A DNA stretch of 47,837 bases, taken from the NCBI GenBank assembly GCA_964645835.1, contig CAZYDG010000047.1:1-47837 (forward strand), written 5' to 3'. Both the position numbers and the translations under genes were made by a program. Source of the stretch: CAZBME01 sp964645835 (GTDB lineage: Bacteria; Desulfobacterota; Syntrophia; Syntrophales; UBA8958). The notes beneath the pieces are model-generated. The model searched no databases. It had not been told where the DNA came from and was given only the letters and a program-made list of their open reading frames with translations. Shown piece after piece: positions 1-8,292 of the stretch (the stretch's first letter is position 1; every line of letters starts with the position of its first letter).

Positions 1-145
1 ACTCCACGACAAGAACCACGAACGAGGAAAGCGAACATCCGCCGCTCACCTCCTGCTCTTAAATGACCCTCCATTCAAGAACAGTAAAAGCGGACAAGTC
101 ATTTGCTACAAAACCGGACAAGTCTATTTACTCTCGACAGGTTTT
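1..145. mobile_element. probable insertion-sequence end (remnant)
   Basis: No intact gene is seen here. The stretch holds two direct copies of CGGACAAGTC at 91-100 and 115-124, 24 bases apart, followed by CTCGACA near 132-138. Repeated GGACA-type motifs close to a terminus are the look of some IS ends, and all three forward frames stop without an assignable domain. The element would extend off the left edge of the window. The call rests on the look of the repeats only; it could equally be a plain intergenic region. Confidence 0.3.
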
Positions 146-174
146 TGTGGCCCTCCAAAGTGATCAGACTCGTC

Positions 175-203
175 TTGACAGCCCGCTGCCATGTGTTTAA
201 CTT
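175..203 (+). promoter_or_regulatory. candidate sigma-70 promoter for the diadenylate cyclase operon
   Basis: TTGACA at 175-180 is followed by a 17-base spacer and TAACTT at 198-203. The -35 is perfect and the -10 is weak (3 of 6). It would give a leader of about 27 bases containing the AGAGGA ribosome binding site at 224-229. It lies just right of the suspected IS remnant. Confidence 0.35.
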
Positions 204-236
204 ATGGTCACTTTGAAAAGGTCAGAGGAATTTATT

Positions 237-1103
237 ATGATATCCATAAATAAAGCAATCCTTGATTACGGCAGTCAGATTGCCCGTGACATCGAAGCAA
301 AGGCATTACTTTTGTATGCAGATGCTGCGACAGATCTTGGCATATGCTCTGAAACCAGGCCCGGTTTCGACATCGTTCTTGTGACAAAGAATGATCAAAT
401 TCCGGAAAAGCTCTGCGGTCAGTGCCGGACATTAACGGTCCCCAATGTCAATCTGACACGGGTAGGACAGATCAAGATTGCCATTACGAAGGGTATTGCC
501 ACCGGACTTTTCCAGAAGGGGGACAAGATCGTTTGCTTGAGCGGCATTCCGAAATTCGGTTATGTCGACAGCATTTTCGTGATCGATGTCGGTAGGGAGT
601 TCGAGATTTTAACATCAGGACACTTTAGCGATATCACAGAGGATGTTCACGCTGAAGTTTTCGGCGCCGTTCTGAATCTCGCTCTTGAACTCGCCGCACA
701 AGGCCGGGAGGGGCGAAAGGTCGGCACGACCTTTATTCTGGGAGATCATGAGAAGGTGCTCCAATTATCCCGGCAGATGATCATAAACCCTTTTATGGGC
801 TACCCGGAGGAAGAGCGAAATATTCTGAGCCCGGATTTAAAAGAAACAATAAAAGAATTTTCCGCGATCGACGGCGCATTTGTCATTAAAGATGATGGAA
901 CGCTGATCACAGCCGGCCGGCACCTTAGCGCCGCTTTGGACAGCAAGGATTTTCCCCAGGGATTGGGTAGCCGCCACATTGCCGCAGCCGGTATTACAAG
1001 TGTAACAAGAGCAACGGCCATCGTACTTTCTGAATCATCCGGAAACGTCAGTGTCTTCAAGGACGGAAAATTCTTTGTAACAATTGAAAAGCCAACGGAA
1101 TAA
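237..1103 (+). CDS. diadenylate cyclase (DAC domain) with N-terminal pyruvate-kinase-C-like domain
   Basis: Makes the second messenger c-di-AMP from two ATP. The last third is a DisA_N/DAC domain: DGAFVI at about residues 212-217 (the DGA motif) and GSRHIAAAGIT at about 244-254, followed by VLSES. The first 160 residues resemble the pyruvate-kinase alpha/beta domain found on archaeal-type DacZ/CdaZ cyclases, not the membrane helices of CdaA or the DNA-binding tail of DisA. The start at 237 is chosen because AGAGGA sits 7 bases upstream; an in-frame ATG at 204 would lie at the predicted transcription start. The third residue of the canonical RHR motif is Ile here. It heads a same-strand block with clpB 12 bases downstream. 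The DAC assignment is firm; activity and the role of the N-terminal domain are inferred. Confidence 0.85.
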   Translation: MISINKAILDYGSQIARDIEAKALLLYADAATDLGICSETRPGFDIVLVTKNDQIPEKLCGQCRTLTVPNVNLTRVGQIKIAITKGIATGLFQKGDKIVCLSGIPKFGYVDSIFVIDVGREFEILTSGHFSDITEDVHAEVFGAVLNLALELAAQGREGRKVGTTFILGDHEKVLQLSRQMIINPFMGYPEEERNILSPDLKETIKEFSAIDGAFVIKDDGTLITAGRHLSAALDSKDFPQGLGSRHIAAAGITSVTRATAIVLSESSGNVSVFKDGKFFVTIEKPTE

Positions 1104-1115
1104 CCGGAGGATAAG

Positions 1116-3707
1116 ATGAGATTTGACAAGTTTACATTAAAAGTTCAGGAAGCCCTACAGGAAGCCCAATCCACTGCCGGTTCATACGGCCATCAAGGTC
1201 TTGATGTTGAGCACCTGCTGACGGCATTATTGAGGCAACCCGATGGGATTGTCACTGCCATTTTGAAAAAATTGGGCGTAGATGCGGCTTTGATCGAGAA
1301 CGCCTTGAAAACAAGCCTTGAGCGATTACCCAGGATTGAAGGTCCCGGCGCGGCACAGCCTTACATAACACCCCGCCTGAATAAGATCATGGATCAGGCA
1401 TTATCGGAAGCGGCACGCATGAAGGACGAATATGCCAGCGCCGAACATCTCCTGCTGTCCATATCGGATGAAAAAAGTGGTGAAGCCGTAAAAATCCTGA
1501 AGACCAACGGCATCACCCGCGATAACATCTTGAAGGTTCTCGTGGAAATTCGAGGCAATCAAAGGATTACAGACCCCAATCCCGAAGAAAAATACCAGGC
1601 GCTGAAGCGCTATGCCAAAGATTTCAACGAACTGGCCAGAAAAGGATCTTTTGACCCCGTTATCGGGCGTGATGACGAAATCCGCCGGATCATGCAGGTC
1701 CTTTCCAGACGTACGAAGAACAATCCCGTTCTCATCGGTGAACCCGGCGTCGGCAAAACTGCCATTGTTGAGGGGCTCGCCCAGCGGATCATCAATGGCG
1801 ATGTACCGGAAAGTTTGAAGGACAAAAGGGTCATCGGTCTCGATATCGGCGCCCTTGTTGCCGGGGCCAAGTATCGCGGTGAGTTTGAAGAACGCCTGAA
1901 AGCCGTACTGAAAGAAGTAACCGATGCCCAGGGCGAAATCATACTGTTCATCGATGAAATCCATACGGTGGTCGGCGCCGGTGCATCTGAAGGCTCAGTC
2001 GATGCGAGCAACATGCTTAAACCCGCGCTCGCCCGGGGAGAACTGCGGTGTGTCGGAGCAACAACACTCAACGAGTACCGCAAGTACATCGAGAAGGATC
2101 CCGCTCTGGAACGGCGTTTTCAGCCTATTCTTGTCAAGGAGCCGACCGTGGAAGATACGATCGCCATCTTGCGTGGTCTCAAGGAGCGTTACGAAATCCA
2201 TCATGGCGTTCGAATCAAGGATTCTGCCATTATCGCGGCGGCTACCTTATCCAATCGGTATATAAGCGACCGCTTCCTGCCCGACAAAGCCGTCGATCTG
2301 ATCGATGAGTCGGCTTCCCGTTTGCGGATCGAACTCGACAGCATGCCGGCGGATATCGATGCCATCGATCGCCGTATCATCCAGTTGGAGATCGAGCGGC
2401 AATCCCTTAAAAATGAAACGGATAAAACAGCCCTCGAAAGACGCGAAAAAATCGATGAAGAACTGGCCAATCTCAGGCAAAACATGGATGCAATGAAGCG
2501 CCATTGGAGTGGCGAAAAGGACGCGATCAAGAAAATACAATCCATTAAAAGCAGGATCGAACAGCTAAAAATGGAAGAACAACAGGCCCAGAGGGAAGGA
2601 AATCTTGCACGTGCGGCGGAAATCCGCTACGGAAAGCTCGTCGAACTCAACAGGGAAATGGAGCAGGAACAAATCGGCCTGGAACAAGCCCAGGAAGAGA
2701 AGCAAATGCTCAAAGAAGAAGTGGACGAGGAAGACGTGGCGGAAGTCGTGGCCAACTGGACGGGCATACCTGTGGTGCGGATGATGGAAAATGACGTTCA
2801 GAAACTAATCCACATGGAAGAGCGATTGAAACAAAGGGTCATCGGACAGGATGACGGTGTCGCCGCTATTTCCAACGCACTCAGGAGAGCAAGATCCGGT
2901 CTTCAGGATCCCAACCGCCCCATCGGTTCATTTATCTTTCTGGGGCCGACCGGTGTCGGCAAGACGGAGTTGGCGCGGGCTCTGGCGGAATTTATGTTCG
3001 ACAATGAACAGGCCATGATTCGCATTGACATGTCCGAATTCATGGAAAAACATTCTGTGGCGCGCTTAATAGGAGCTCCTCCCGGTTATGTTGGTTATGA
3101 CGAAGGGGGACATCTTACGGAAGCCGTCAGAAGACGTCCTTATGCGGTTCTCCTCTTCGACGAAATTGAAAAAGCCCATCCTGACGTCTTCAATATCCTG
3201 CTGCAGATTCTCGATGATGGCAGGCTAACGGACGGTCATGGACGGACGGTGGATTTCAAAAATACCATTATCATTATGACCTCCAATGTCGGTGGACAAT
3301 GGCTTCAGGATATATCGCTCGATGAAGAGGAAAAACGTCTCCGGACCCTGGAGACTCTCAGAGGAACCTTCAAGCCTGAATTCCTGAACCGGATTGATGA
3401 TATCATCACCTTCCATTCGCTGACCATCGAGCACATCGACAAGATCATCGATCTTCAGATCGCTTTGATTCAGAAGCGCTTGGAAGACCGTAAACTGTCC
3501 GTGGAATTGACACAAGAGGCAAAAGATTATATTGCAAGGACCGGGTATAGCCCGATCTATGGAGCAAGACCCCTGAAGCGTGCTCTTCAGAAGATGCTTC
3601 TTGACCCGCTTGCTTTGAAAATCCTCGATGGCACATTCACAGACGGGGAGGTTATCCTTGTAAAGATGAATGAAGATAACGAGCTTGTTTTCGAAAAAAA
3701 GAATTGA
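1116..3707 (+). CDS. clpB: ATP-dependent chaperone ClpB
   Basis: Hsp100 disaggregase that works with DnaK/DnaJ/GrpE to pull proteins out of aggregates in the cytoplasm. The 863 residues match the usual ClpB length. Visible in order: Clp N domain (about 1-145), first AAA+ module with Walker A GEPGVGKT (208-215) and Walker B ILFIDEIH, a long charged coiled-coil middle domain (about 410-530, the ClpB hallmark absent from ClpA/X), second AAA+ module with GPTGVGKT (610-617) and VLLFDEIEKAHPD. No IGF/IGL loop for ClpP docking was noticed. CCGGAGG at 1104-1110 sets the start. It sits between the c-di-AMP synthase and htpX, so protein quality control genes are grouped. No heat-shock promoter or CIRCE element was seen upstream. 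Confidence 0.97.
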   Translation: MRFDKFTLKVQEALQEAQSTAGSYGHQGLDVEHLLTALLRQPDGIVTAILKKLGVDAALIENALKTSLERLPRIEGPGAAQPYITPRLNKIMDQALSEAARMKDEYASAEHLLLSISDEKSGEAVKILKTNGITRDNILKVLVEIRGNQRITDPNPEEKYQALKRYAKDFNELARKGSFDPVIGRDDEIRRIMQVLSRRTKNNPVLIGEPGVGKTAIVEGLAQRIINGDVPESLKDKRVIGLDIGALVAGAKYRGEFEERLKAVLKEVTDAQGEIILFIDEIHTVVGAGASEGSVDASNMLKPALARGELRCVGATTLNEYRKYIEKDPALERRFQPILVKEPTVEDTIAILRGLKERYEIHHGVRIKDSAIIAAATLSNRYISDRFLPDKAVDLIDESASRLRIELDSMPADIDAIDRRIIQLEIERQSLKNETDKTALERREKIDEELANLRQNMDAMKRHWSGEKDAIKKIQSIKSRIEQLKMEEQQAQREGNLARAAEIRYGKLVELNREMEQEQIGLEQAQEEKQMLKEEVDEEDVAEVVANWTGIPVVRMMENDVQKLIHMEERLKQRVIGQDDGVAAISNALRRARSGLQDPNRPIGSFIFLGPTGVGKTELARALAEFMFDNEQAMIRIDMSEFMEKHSVARLIGAPPGYVGYDEGGHLTEAVRRRPYAVLLFDEIEKAHPDVFNILLQILDDGRLTDGHGRTVDFKNTIIIMTSNVGGQWLQDISLDEEEKRLRTLETLRGTFKPEFLNRIDDIITFHSLTIEHIDKIIDLQIALIQKRLEDRKLSVELTQEAKDYIARTGYSPIYGARPLKRALQKMLLDPLALKILDGTFTDGEVILVKMNEDNELVFEKKN

Positions 3708-3723
3708 AATCTGGGAGGGGAAT

Positions 3724-4575
3724 ATGAATTCAATAAAATCGGTTATGCTCTTGGGCATCCTCACAGGGCTGCTCATGTTCATCGGCGGCATCTTCGGCGG
3801 TCGGGGCGGAGTTTACATCGCCTTTCTCTTTGCCATGGTCATGAATTTCGGCGCCTACTGGTTTTCAGACAAGATTGTCCTGCGCATGTATAATGCCCAG
3901 GAAGTTACGGAAAATCAGGCCCCGGAAATTTATGCCCTGGTGAGGAGCCTTACCATGAGAGCCTCAATGCCCATGCCAAAGGTATATATCATTCCCGAGG
4001 ACACACCGAACGCCTTTGCAACGGGACGCAATGAAAATCACGCCGTTGTCGCCGTAACGGAGGGCATCCTTCGGATCCTGAGCCGGGAAGAACTGGAAGG
4101 TGTCCTGGCCCATGAACTGACACATATCAAGAACAACGATATGCTGATCGGCTCCATTGCCGCTACATTGGCCGGCGCTATCGTCATGCTGGCCAACATG
4201 GCCCAATGGGCGGCTATTTTCGGCGGCTTTGGCCGTAGTGATGACGACGAAGGCGGTGGTGGAATCATTGGTATGATTTTGATGGCTATCCTTGCTCCCA
4301 TTGCGGCGACATTGATTCAAATGGCCATCTCCCGTTCGCGGGAGTATATGGCCGATGAAGGGGGCGCAAAAATCTCCGGCAAGCCATATGGTCTTGCCGG
4401 CGCCCTTGAAAAGCTGTCACGGGCTTCACAGATTTCTCCCATGGACGCCAGTCCCTCAACGGCGCATCTTTTCATTGTCAACCCCTTGACGGGAAAAGCT
4501 TTTATGAATCTCTTCAGCACCCATCCACCGATTGAAGAACGGATCGCGCGTCTGAGAAGTATGCGTCCCGTATAA
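3724..4575 (+). CDS. htpX: membrane protease HtpX (M48 zinc metalloprotease)
   Basis: Inner-membrane zinc endopeptidase that degrades misfolded membrane proteins. The 283-residue product has the HELTH zinc motif at residues 130-134 inside VLAHELTHIKNND, two N-terminal membrane helices (about 4-22 and 28-48), and two more hydrophobic segments (about 140-160 and 180-205). A downstream EYMAD supplies the third metal ligand typical of M48B. The start at 3724 is preferred because GGGAGGGG lies directly upstream; an upstream ATG at 3670 would overlap the clpB end and has no such site. A Gly/Asp-rich linker (about residues 170-180) replaces the usual loop. Position after clpB suggests shared expression under protein-folding stress. 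Confidence 0.95.
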   Translation: MNSIKSVMLLGILTGLLMFIGGIFGGRGGVYIAFLFAMVMNFGAYWFSDKIVLRMYNAQEVTENQAPEIYALVRSLTMRASMPMPKVYIIPEDTPNAFATGRNENHAVVAVTEGILRILSREELEGVLAHELTHIKNNDMLIGSIAATLAGAIVMLANMAQWAAIFGGFGRSDDDEGGGGIIGMILMAILAPIAATLIQMAISRSREYMADEGGAKISGKPYGLAGALEKLSRASQISPMDASPSTAHLFIVNPLTGKAFMNLFSTHPPIEERIARLRSMRPV

Positions 4576-4604
4576 TAAATTTCCAATAACCAGGAGGAGA
4601 TCTC

Positions 4605-5036
4605 ATGGATGACGAGAAGAAGGATCCAGGATTCATCATCAAGGATAAACGGTTTTTCGATGAAACGGGAGTCCCAAGGGAAGAGATAGAAAAACCCGCT
4701 CATGAGTCCCCTATCGGCGATTCTGAAGCAGGCAAACCTGCCTCGTCGATGAGGGAACAATCTGAACCAGAAGATGAGTCTTTTTTACCCGAGGTAAATT
4801 TTGCCAACTTTATTCTTTCTTTGAGTACAACGGTCATGTACCACTTGGGCGATTTTCCCGACCCCGTGACGAACAAATCGGTGAAAAATTTTCAGGCCGC
4901 AAAGCATACGATCGATATGATCGGAATGTTGAAAAGCAAAACAGAAGGTAATCTGGACAATTACGAAAAAAATCTTATGGACGGTATCCTTTTCGAGCTG
5001 CGAATGCGTTACGTCAAGGAATCCGGAAATAAATGA
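4605..5036 (+). CDS. DUF1844 family protein
   Basis: A 143-residue soluble protein of unknown function. The first 60 residues are charged and low in complexity. The remainder matches the DUF1844 pattern common in deltaproteobacteria: NFANFILSLSTTVMYHLGDF, then a helical segment with FQAAKHTIDMIGMLKSKTEG and LRMRY. AGGAGGAG precedes the ATG. Its stop overlaps the ispE start by four bases (ATGA), so the two are translationally coupled. The family is often next to ispE or rpoN/prs-type housekeeping genes, but no biochemical role can be read from the sequence. Confidence 0.85.
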   Translation: MDDEKKDPGFIIKDKRFFDETGVPREEIEKPAHESPIGDSEAGKPASSMREQSEPEDESFLPEVNFANFILSLSTTVMYHLGDFPDPVTNKSVKNFQAAKHTIDMIGMLKSKTEGNLDNYEKNLMDGILFELRMRYVKESGNK

Positions 5037-5869
5037 TCTCAAAACTGGCACCGGCAAAGGTAAATCTTCATTTAAAGATCCTTCGCAAGAGAGAAGACGG
5101 ATATCACGACTTGGCCACACTGATGCAGCGCATCAGCGTCTATGACGAGATGACCTTCCAGCCGATGGATAAGGGCATCATCCTCGATTGCCCCGGACAT
5201 CCGGAATTGGAAAATAAACAGAATATCGCATACCGGGCAGCTGAAATGATCTTCCGGCAAACCGGCTGGTCCCGCGGTATACATATCAGCCTGGAAAAAC
5301 ATATCCCCATTGCCGCAGGATTGGGTGGAGGCAGCTCAAATGCTGCAACTACCCTCTTGGCCCTTAACGAAATGATGGGATTCCCCCTCAGCCAGAGGAA
5401 ATTGATGCAAATGGGGGCAACCTTGGGTGCCGATGTCCCCTTTTTTATCTATGAGCGAACAGCCTGGGCTTTCGGCATCGGAGACCGATTGGATGAACCT
5501 ATTGATATACCTCCACTTTTCTTTCTTCTTATCAATCCCGGATTTGAACTTTCCACAAAAACAGTTTATGAGAAACTCAATTTCGCATTGACAAATGAGC
5601 CAATCCATTATAGCATTCCTCGATTTTTAAATGTCCAGGATGTCGTTGAAGGACTCCACAATGATCTGGAGAGTGTCTCTACGGCTTTATATCCTATTAT
5701 CGGGACACTTAAAGACCTTCTTCTTGGCCATGGCGCTCTTGGCGCCCTGATGTCAGGCAGCGGACCGACGGTATTCGGTGTCTTTCAAGGTGAAGAGGAG
5801 ACAATCCAGGCGAGGAATGCATTGATACAAGTTGGTGAGTGGACTCTTCTCGGAGCCCATTCAATTTAG
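5033..5869 (+). CDS. ispE: 4-(cytidine 5'-diphospho)-2-C-methyl-D-erythritol kinase
   Basis: Phosphorylates CDP-ME in the MEP route to isoprenoid precursors. It is a GHMP kinase of 278 residues, normal for IspE. The N-terminal APAKVNLHLKI carries the conserved Lys/Asn, the glycine-rich ATP loop PIAAGLGGGSSNAATT spans about residues 92-107, GADVPFF carries the catalytic Asp, and LMSGSGPTVFG is the C-terminal GHMP motif. The start overlaps the preceding stop. The order ispE - tRNA-Gln - prs - rplY - pth is a widely conserved proteobacterial arrangement, which supports the call. Confidence 0.96.
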   Translation: MISKLAPAKVNLHLKILRKREDGYHDLATLMQRISVYDEMTFQPMDKGIILDCPGHPELENKQNIAYRAAEMIFRQTGWSRGIHISLEKHIPIAAGLGGGSSNAATTLLALNEMMGFPLSQRKLMQMGATLGADVPFFIYERTAWAFGIGDRLDEPIDIPPLFFLLINPGFELSTKTVYEKLNFALTNEPIHYSIPRFLNVQDVVEGLHNDLESVSTALYPIIGTLKDLLLGHGALGALMSGSGPTVFGVFQGEEETIQARNALIQVGEWTLLGAHSI

Positions 5870-5934
5870 CCCGCCCACATCAATTGAGAGATTCCCGTCA
5901 GATTCCGATACCGTACGTTACAGCAATGCATAAA

Positions 5935-6009
5935 TGGGGCGTCGTCAAGCGGTAAGACACAAGAATTTGGATCTTGCATACGGAGGTTCGAATCCTCCCG
6001 CCCCAGCCA
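5935..6009 (+). tRNA. tRNA-Gln (anticodon TTG), CCA encoded
   Basis: Full cloverleaf: 7-bp acceptor TGGGGCG/CGCCCCA with the U1-A72 pair typical of Gln, anticodon stem CAAGA/TCTTG with loop ATTTGGA giving anticodon TTG, T stem GGAGG/CCTCC with standard TTCGAAT loop, discriminator G at 6006 and genomic CCA at 6007-6009. It lies between ispE and prs on the same strand. Confidence 0.97.
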
Positions 6010-6045
6010 ATTTATACGACGGCTACACTGGGAGAATGTATATAA

Positions 6046-6987
6046 ATGCTTGAAAAGATAAGAATATTTTCTGGGAATGCCAATATCAGCCTGGCTGAGA
6101 ATATTTGCCGAAACCTGGGGGTTCCCCTGGGTAAGGCCAATGTCAGCATGTTCAGCGATGGAGAGACACGTGTAGAGATCAATGAGAACGTTCGCGGTAT
6201 GGACGTTTTCATTATTCAATCGACCTGCCCGCCTGTCAATATAACGCTCATGGAATTGCTCATCATGATTGATGCCATGAAGCGTGCATCTGCCTATCGC
6301 ATTACAGCTGTCATGCCTTACTACGGATATGCTCGTCAGGACAGAAAAGTAGCTCCCCGAGCGCCTATTTCCGCAAAGCTGGTTGCCGATCTCATAACAG
6401 CCGCCGGTGCGAACAGAGTTCTATCAATGGACCTTCATGCCGGGCAGATTCAGGGATTCTTTAATATTCCCGTCGACAACCTTTTTGCCACACCGCTACT
6501 CCTCGATTATATCAAGCAAAATTACAGCAACAATTGTGTGATCGTATCCCCCGATACAGGCGGCGTCGTCCGGGCCAGGGCTTTTGCGACCCGTCTCGGT
6601 ACAAACCTTGCCATAATCGACAAGCGGAGAGAAGGGCCCAACGAAGCTCAGGTTATGAATATCATCGGAAGCGTAAAGGATAAGACGGTCATTATTTTAG
6701 ACGATATGATCGATACGGCAGGAACAGTTGTCCAGGCATCAAACGCCTTGAAAGAAGCAGGCGCCCTCGATGTGTCCGTCTGCTGCACACACCCGGTTCT
6801 CTCGGGTCCGGCCATCGATCGTTTGGAAAAATCGGATATAAAAGAGGTTATCGTTACAGATACGGTACCTCTCCACGAAGGGGCAAAGGCTTGCTCCCGC
6901 ATCAAAGTACTTTCCGTAGCAGGGTTTCTGAGCGAAGCGGTAAGGCGGATTTACTATGATGACTCCGTCAGCTCACTTTTTATTTAG
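6046..6987 (+). CDS. prs: ribose-phosphate pyrophosphokinase (PRPP synthetase)
   Basis: Makes PRPP from ribose 5-phosphate and ATP for purine, pyrimidine, His, Trp and NAD synthesis. The 313 residues are the standard class I length. Visible motifs: FSDGETRVEI near residue 38, the ATP-site stretch GYARQDRK, MDLHAGQIQGFF (the metal-binding DLHA), the flexible loop with KRR (DKRREGPNE), and the PRPP-binding loop ILDDMIDTAGT. A GGGAGAA site lies 11 bases before the ATG. It follows tRNA-Gln and precedes rplY by 9 bases. Confidence 0.98.
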   Translation: MLEKIRIFSGNANISLAENICRNLGVPLGKANVSMFSDGETRVEINENVRGMDVFIIQSTCPPVNITLMELLIMIDAMKRASAYRITAVMPYYGYARQDRKVAPRAPISAKLVADLITAAGANRVLSMDLHAGQIQGFFNIPVDNLFATPLLLDYIKQNYSNNCVIVSPDTGGVVRARAFATRLGTNLAIIDKRREGPNEAQVMNIIGSVKDKTVIILDDMIDTAGTVVQASNALKEAGALDVSVCCTHPVLSGPAIDRLEKSDIKEVIVTDTVPLHEGAKACSRIKVLSVAGFLSEAVRRIYYDDSVSSLFI

Positions 6988-6996
6988 GAGGCAGAA

Positions 6997-7656
6997 ATGG
7001 AAGCAGAACAGTTGAAAGCGTTTACTCGAACCGAATCGGGAAAGTGTCCCGCCAGAAGGCTCAGAAGCCAGGGGATGATTCCGGCCATTCTTTATGGCCC
7101 CCGAACGGAAAATGTTATGTTGTCGGTAAACGCTGCCGAGTTGAAACGGTTATTGATTAAGAAAGAAGATAAGAAATTTTTCCGCCTTTCCATCGAAGAT
7201 GACGGCAAAACAGTAGACAAGCTGTCGATTGTCAAGAAATATGAGACACATCCCATGGGAAATCAATTGATCCACGCGGATTTTTATGAAATCTCCCTGG
7301 ATCGGAAGATAGCCCTTGACGTTCCCGTCCGCTTGAAGGGGACATCGATCGGTGTTGAAATGGGGGGTGAATTGCAGCAGCAGAAACGTGTATTGCGCGT
7401 CTCTTGCCTGCCAGATCAGTTGCCTGAAGAAATAGTAATAGATATTACGGATTTGAAGGTCGGCGATACTTTGAAGGTGAAAGACATCGCATTGGGAGAC
7501 GGCATTTCGATTCAGGATGGCGAAGATCTTTCGGTTGTTATGATTCTATCGACAAGGGCAGCAATGAAGGCATCCGATCAATCGCCAGCCGGAGCAGCAC
7601 AGGCAGATGCGAAACAGAAATCCGGCGATAAGAAACCGCCGGCGAAGAAGAAATAA
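6997..7656 (+). CDS. rplY: 50S ribosomal protein L25/general stress protein Ctc
   Basis: Binds 5S rRNA in the large subunit. At 219 residues it is the long Ctc form: an N-terminal L25 beta-barrel (about 1-95, with SGKCPARRLRSQGMIPAILY) and a C-terminal TL5-like beta domain (about 100-185) containing HADFYEI and DVPVRLKG. The last 30 residues are a Lys/Ala/Gly-rich tail ending in KKPPAKKK, probably disordered. The start follows GGAGGCAGAA. Coupling with prs and pth is typical. Confidence 0.95.
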   Translation: MEAEQLKAFTRTESGKCPARRLRSQGMIPAILYGPRTENVMLSVNAAELKRLLIKKEDKKFFRLSIEDDGKTVDKLSIVKKYETHPMGNQLIHADFYEISLDRKIALDVPVRLKGTSIGVEMGGELQQQKRVLRVSCLPDQLPEEIVIDITDLKVGDTLKVKDIALGDGISIQDGEDLSVVMILSTRAAMKASDQSPAGAAQADAKQKSGDKKPPAKKK

Positions 7657-7698
7657 AAGTCGCCTGTCTGATGTCGGGATTACGGTAAGAGGTCTCAT

Positions 7699-8292
7699 GT
7701 GAAATTGATCATAGGCCTTGGAAATCCGGGGAAACAATATGCTTTTACACGACATAACATAGGGTTTATCATTGTCGAGCATCTTGCAGATAAGTATTCT
7801 GTCAATGTTGGTTTGAAGGGATTTGACGCAATCTATGGCAGGGGTAAGATAGGAAGTACGGCCGTCCTGCTGGTAAAACCTCAAACCTATATGAATCGAA
7901 GCGGATATTCCGTTTCAAGGCTCTTTGAATATTTTAAGATAACAGATTATCGAGATGTTATCGCTATACATGATGATTTAGACCTGCCCTTTGGGACGAT
8001 ACGCATAAAGTCGAGTGGGGGACATGGCGGTCATAAAGGACTCCTTTCAACCATGGAGCAGCTTGGCAGTGCGGATTTCCTGAGATTAAGAATAGGCATA
8101 GGCAGGCCAACCGTTAACATATCGACAGAAGATTATGTTCTCGGTCGTTTCCCGGAAGAAGAAATGAAGTATCTGCCAAAAATCGTTTCGGCAGCCGGCG
8201 AGGCCATCACCGATATTCTTTCTTCAGGGGTACAAGCGGCGATGAACAAATATAATGGTATGACCATTAATAATTTTAGTGAGGAGGTTTAA
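7699..8292 (+). CDS. pth: peptidyl-tRNA hydrolase
   Basis: Releases tRNA from peptidyl-tRNA that drops off the ribosome. The 197-residue protein begins with GTG. IIGLGNPGKQYAFTRHNIGF contains the catalytic His at residue 19 (E. coli His20), KPQTYMN carries the substrate Asn, and HDDLDLPFGTIRIK holds the catalytic Asp; GGHGGHKGL is also conserved. An AAGAGG site lies upstream. The stop TAA shares its last base with the ATG of the next gene (TAATG), so translation may be coupled to hppA. Confidence 0.97.
   Translation: MKLIIGLGNPGKQYAFTRHNIGFIIVEHLADKYSVNVGLKGFDAIYGRGKIGSTAVLLVKPQTYMNRSGYSVSRLFEYFKITDYRDVIAIHDDLDLPFGTIRIKSSGGHGGHKGLLSTMEQLGSADFLRLRIGIGRPTVNISTEDYVLGRFPEEEMKYLPKIVSAAGEAITDILSSGVQAAMNKYNGMTINNFSEEV

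Noticed and set aside
204..236. Upstream ATG at 204 as start of the diadenylate cyclase
   Set aside because: It has no ribosome binding site and falls at the predicted transcription start; the ATG at 237 has AGAGGA at ideal spacing.
1401..2545. Reverse-strand open frames opposite clpB
   Set aside because: Antisense shadows of a well-conserved gene.
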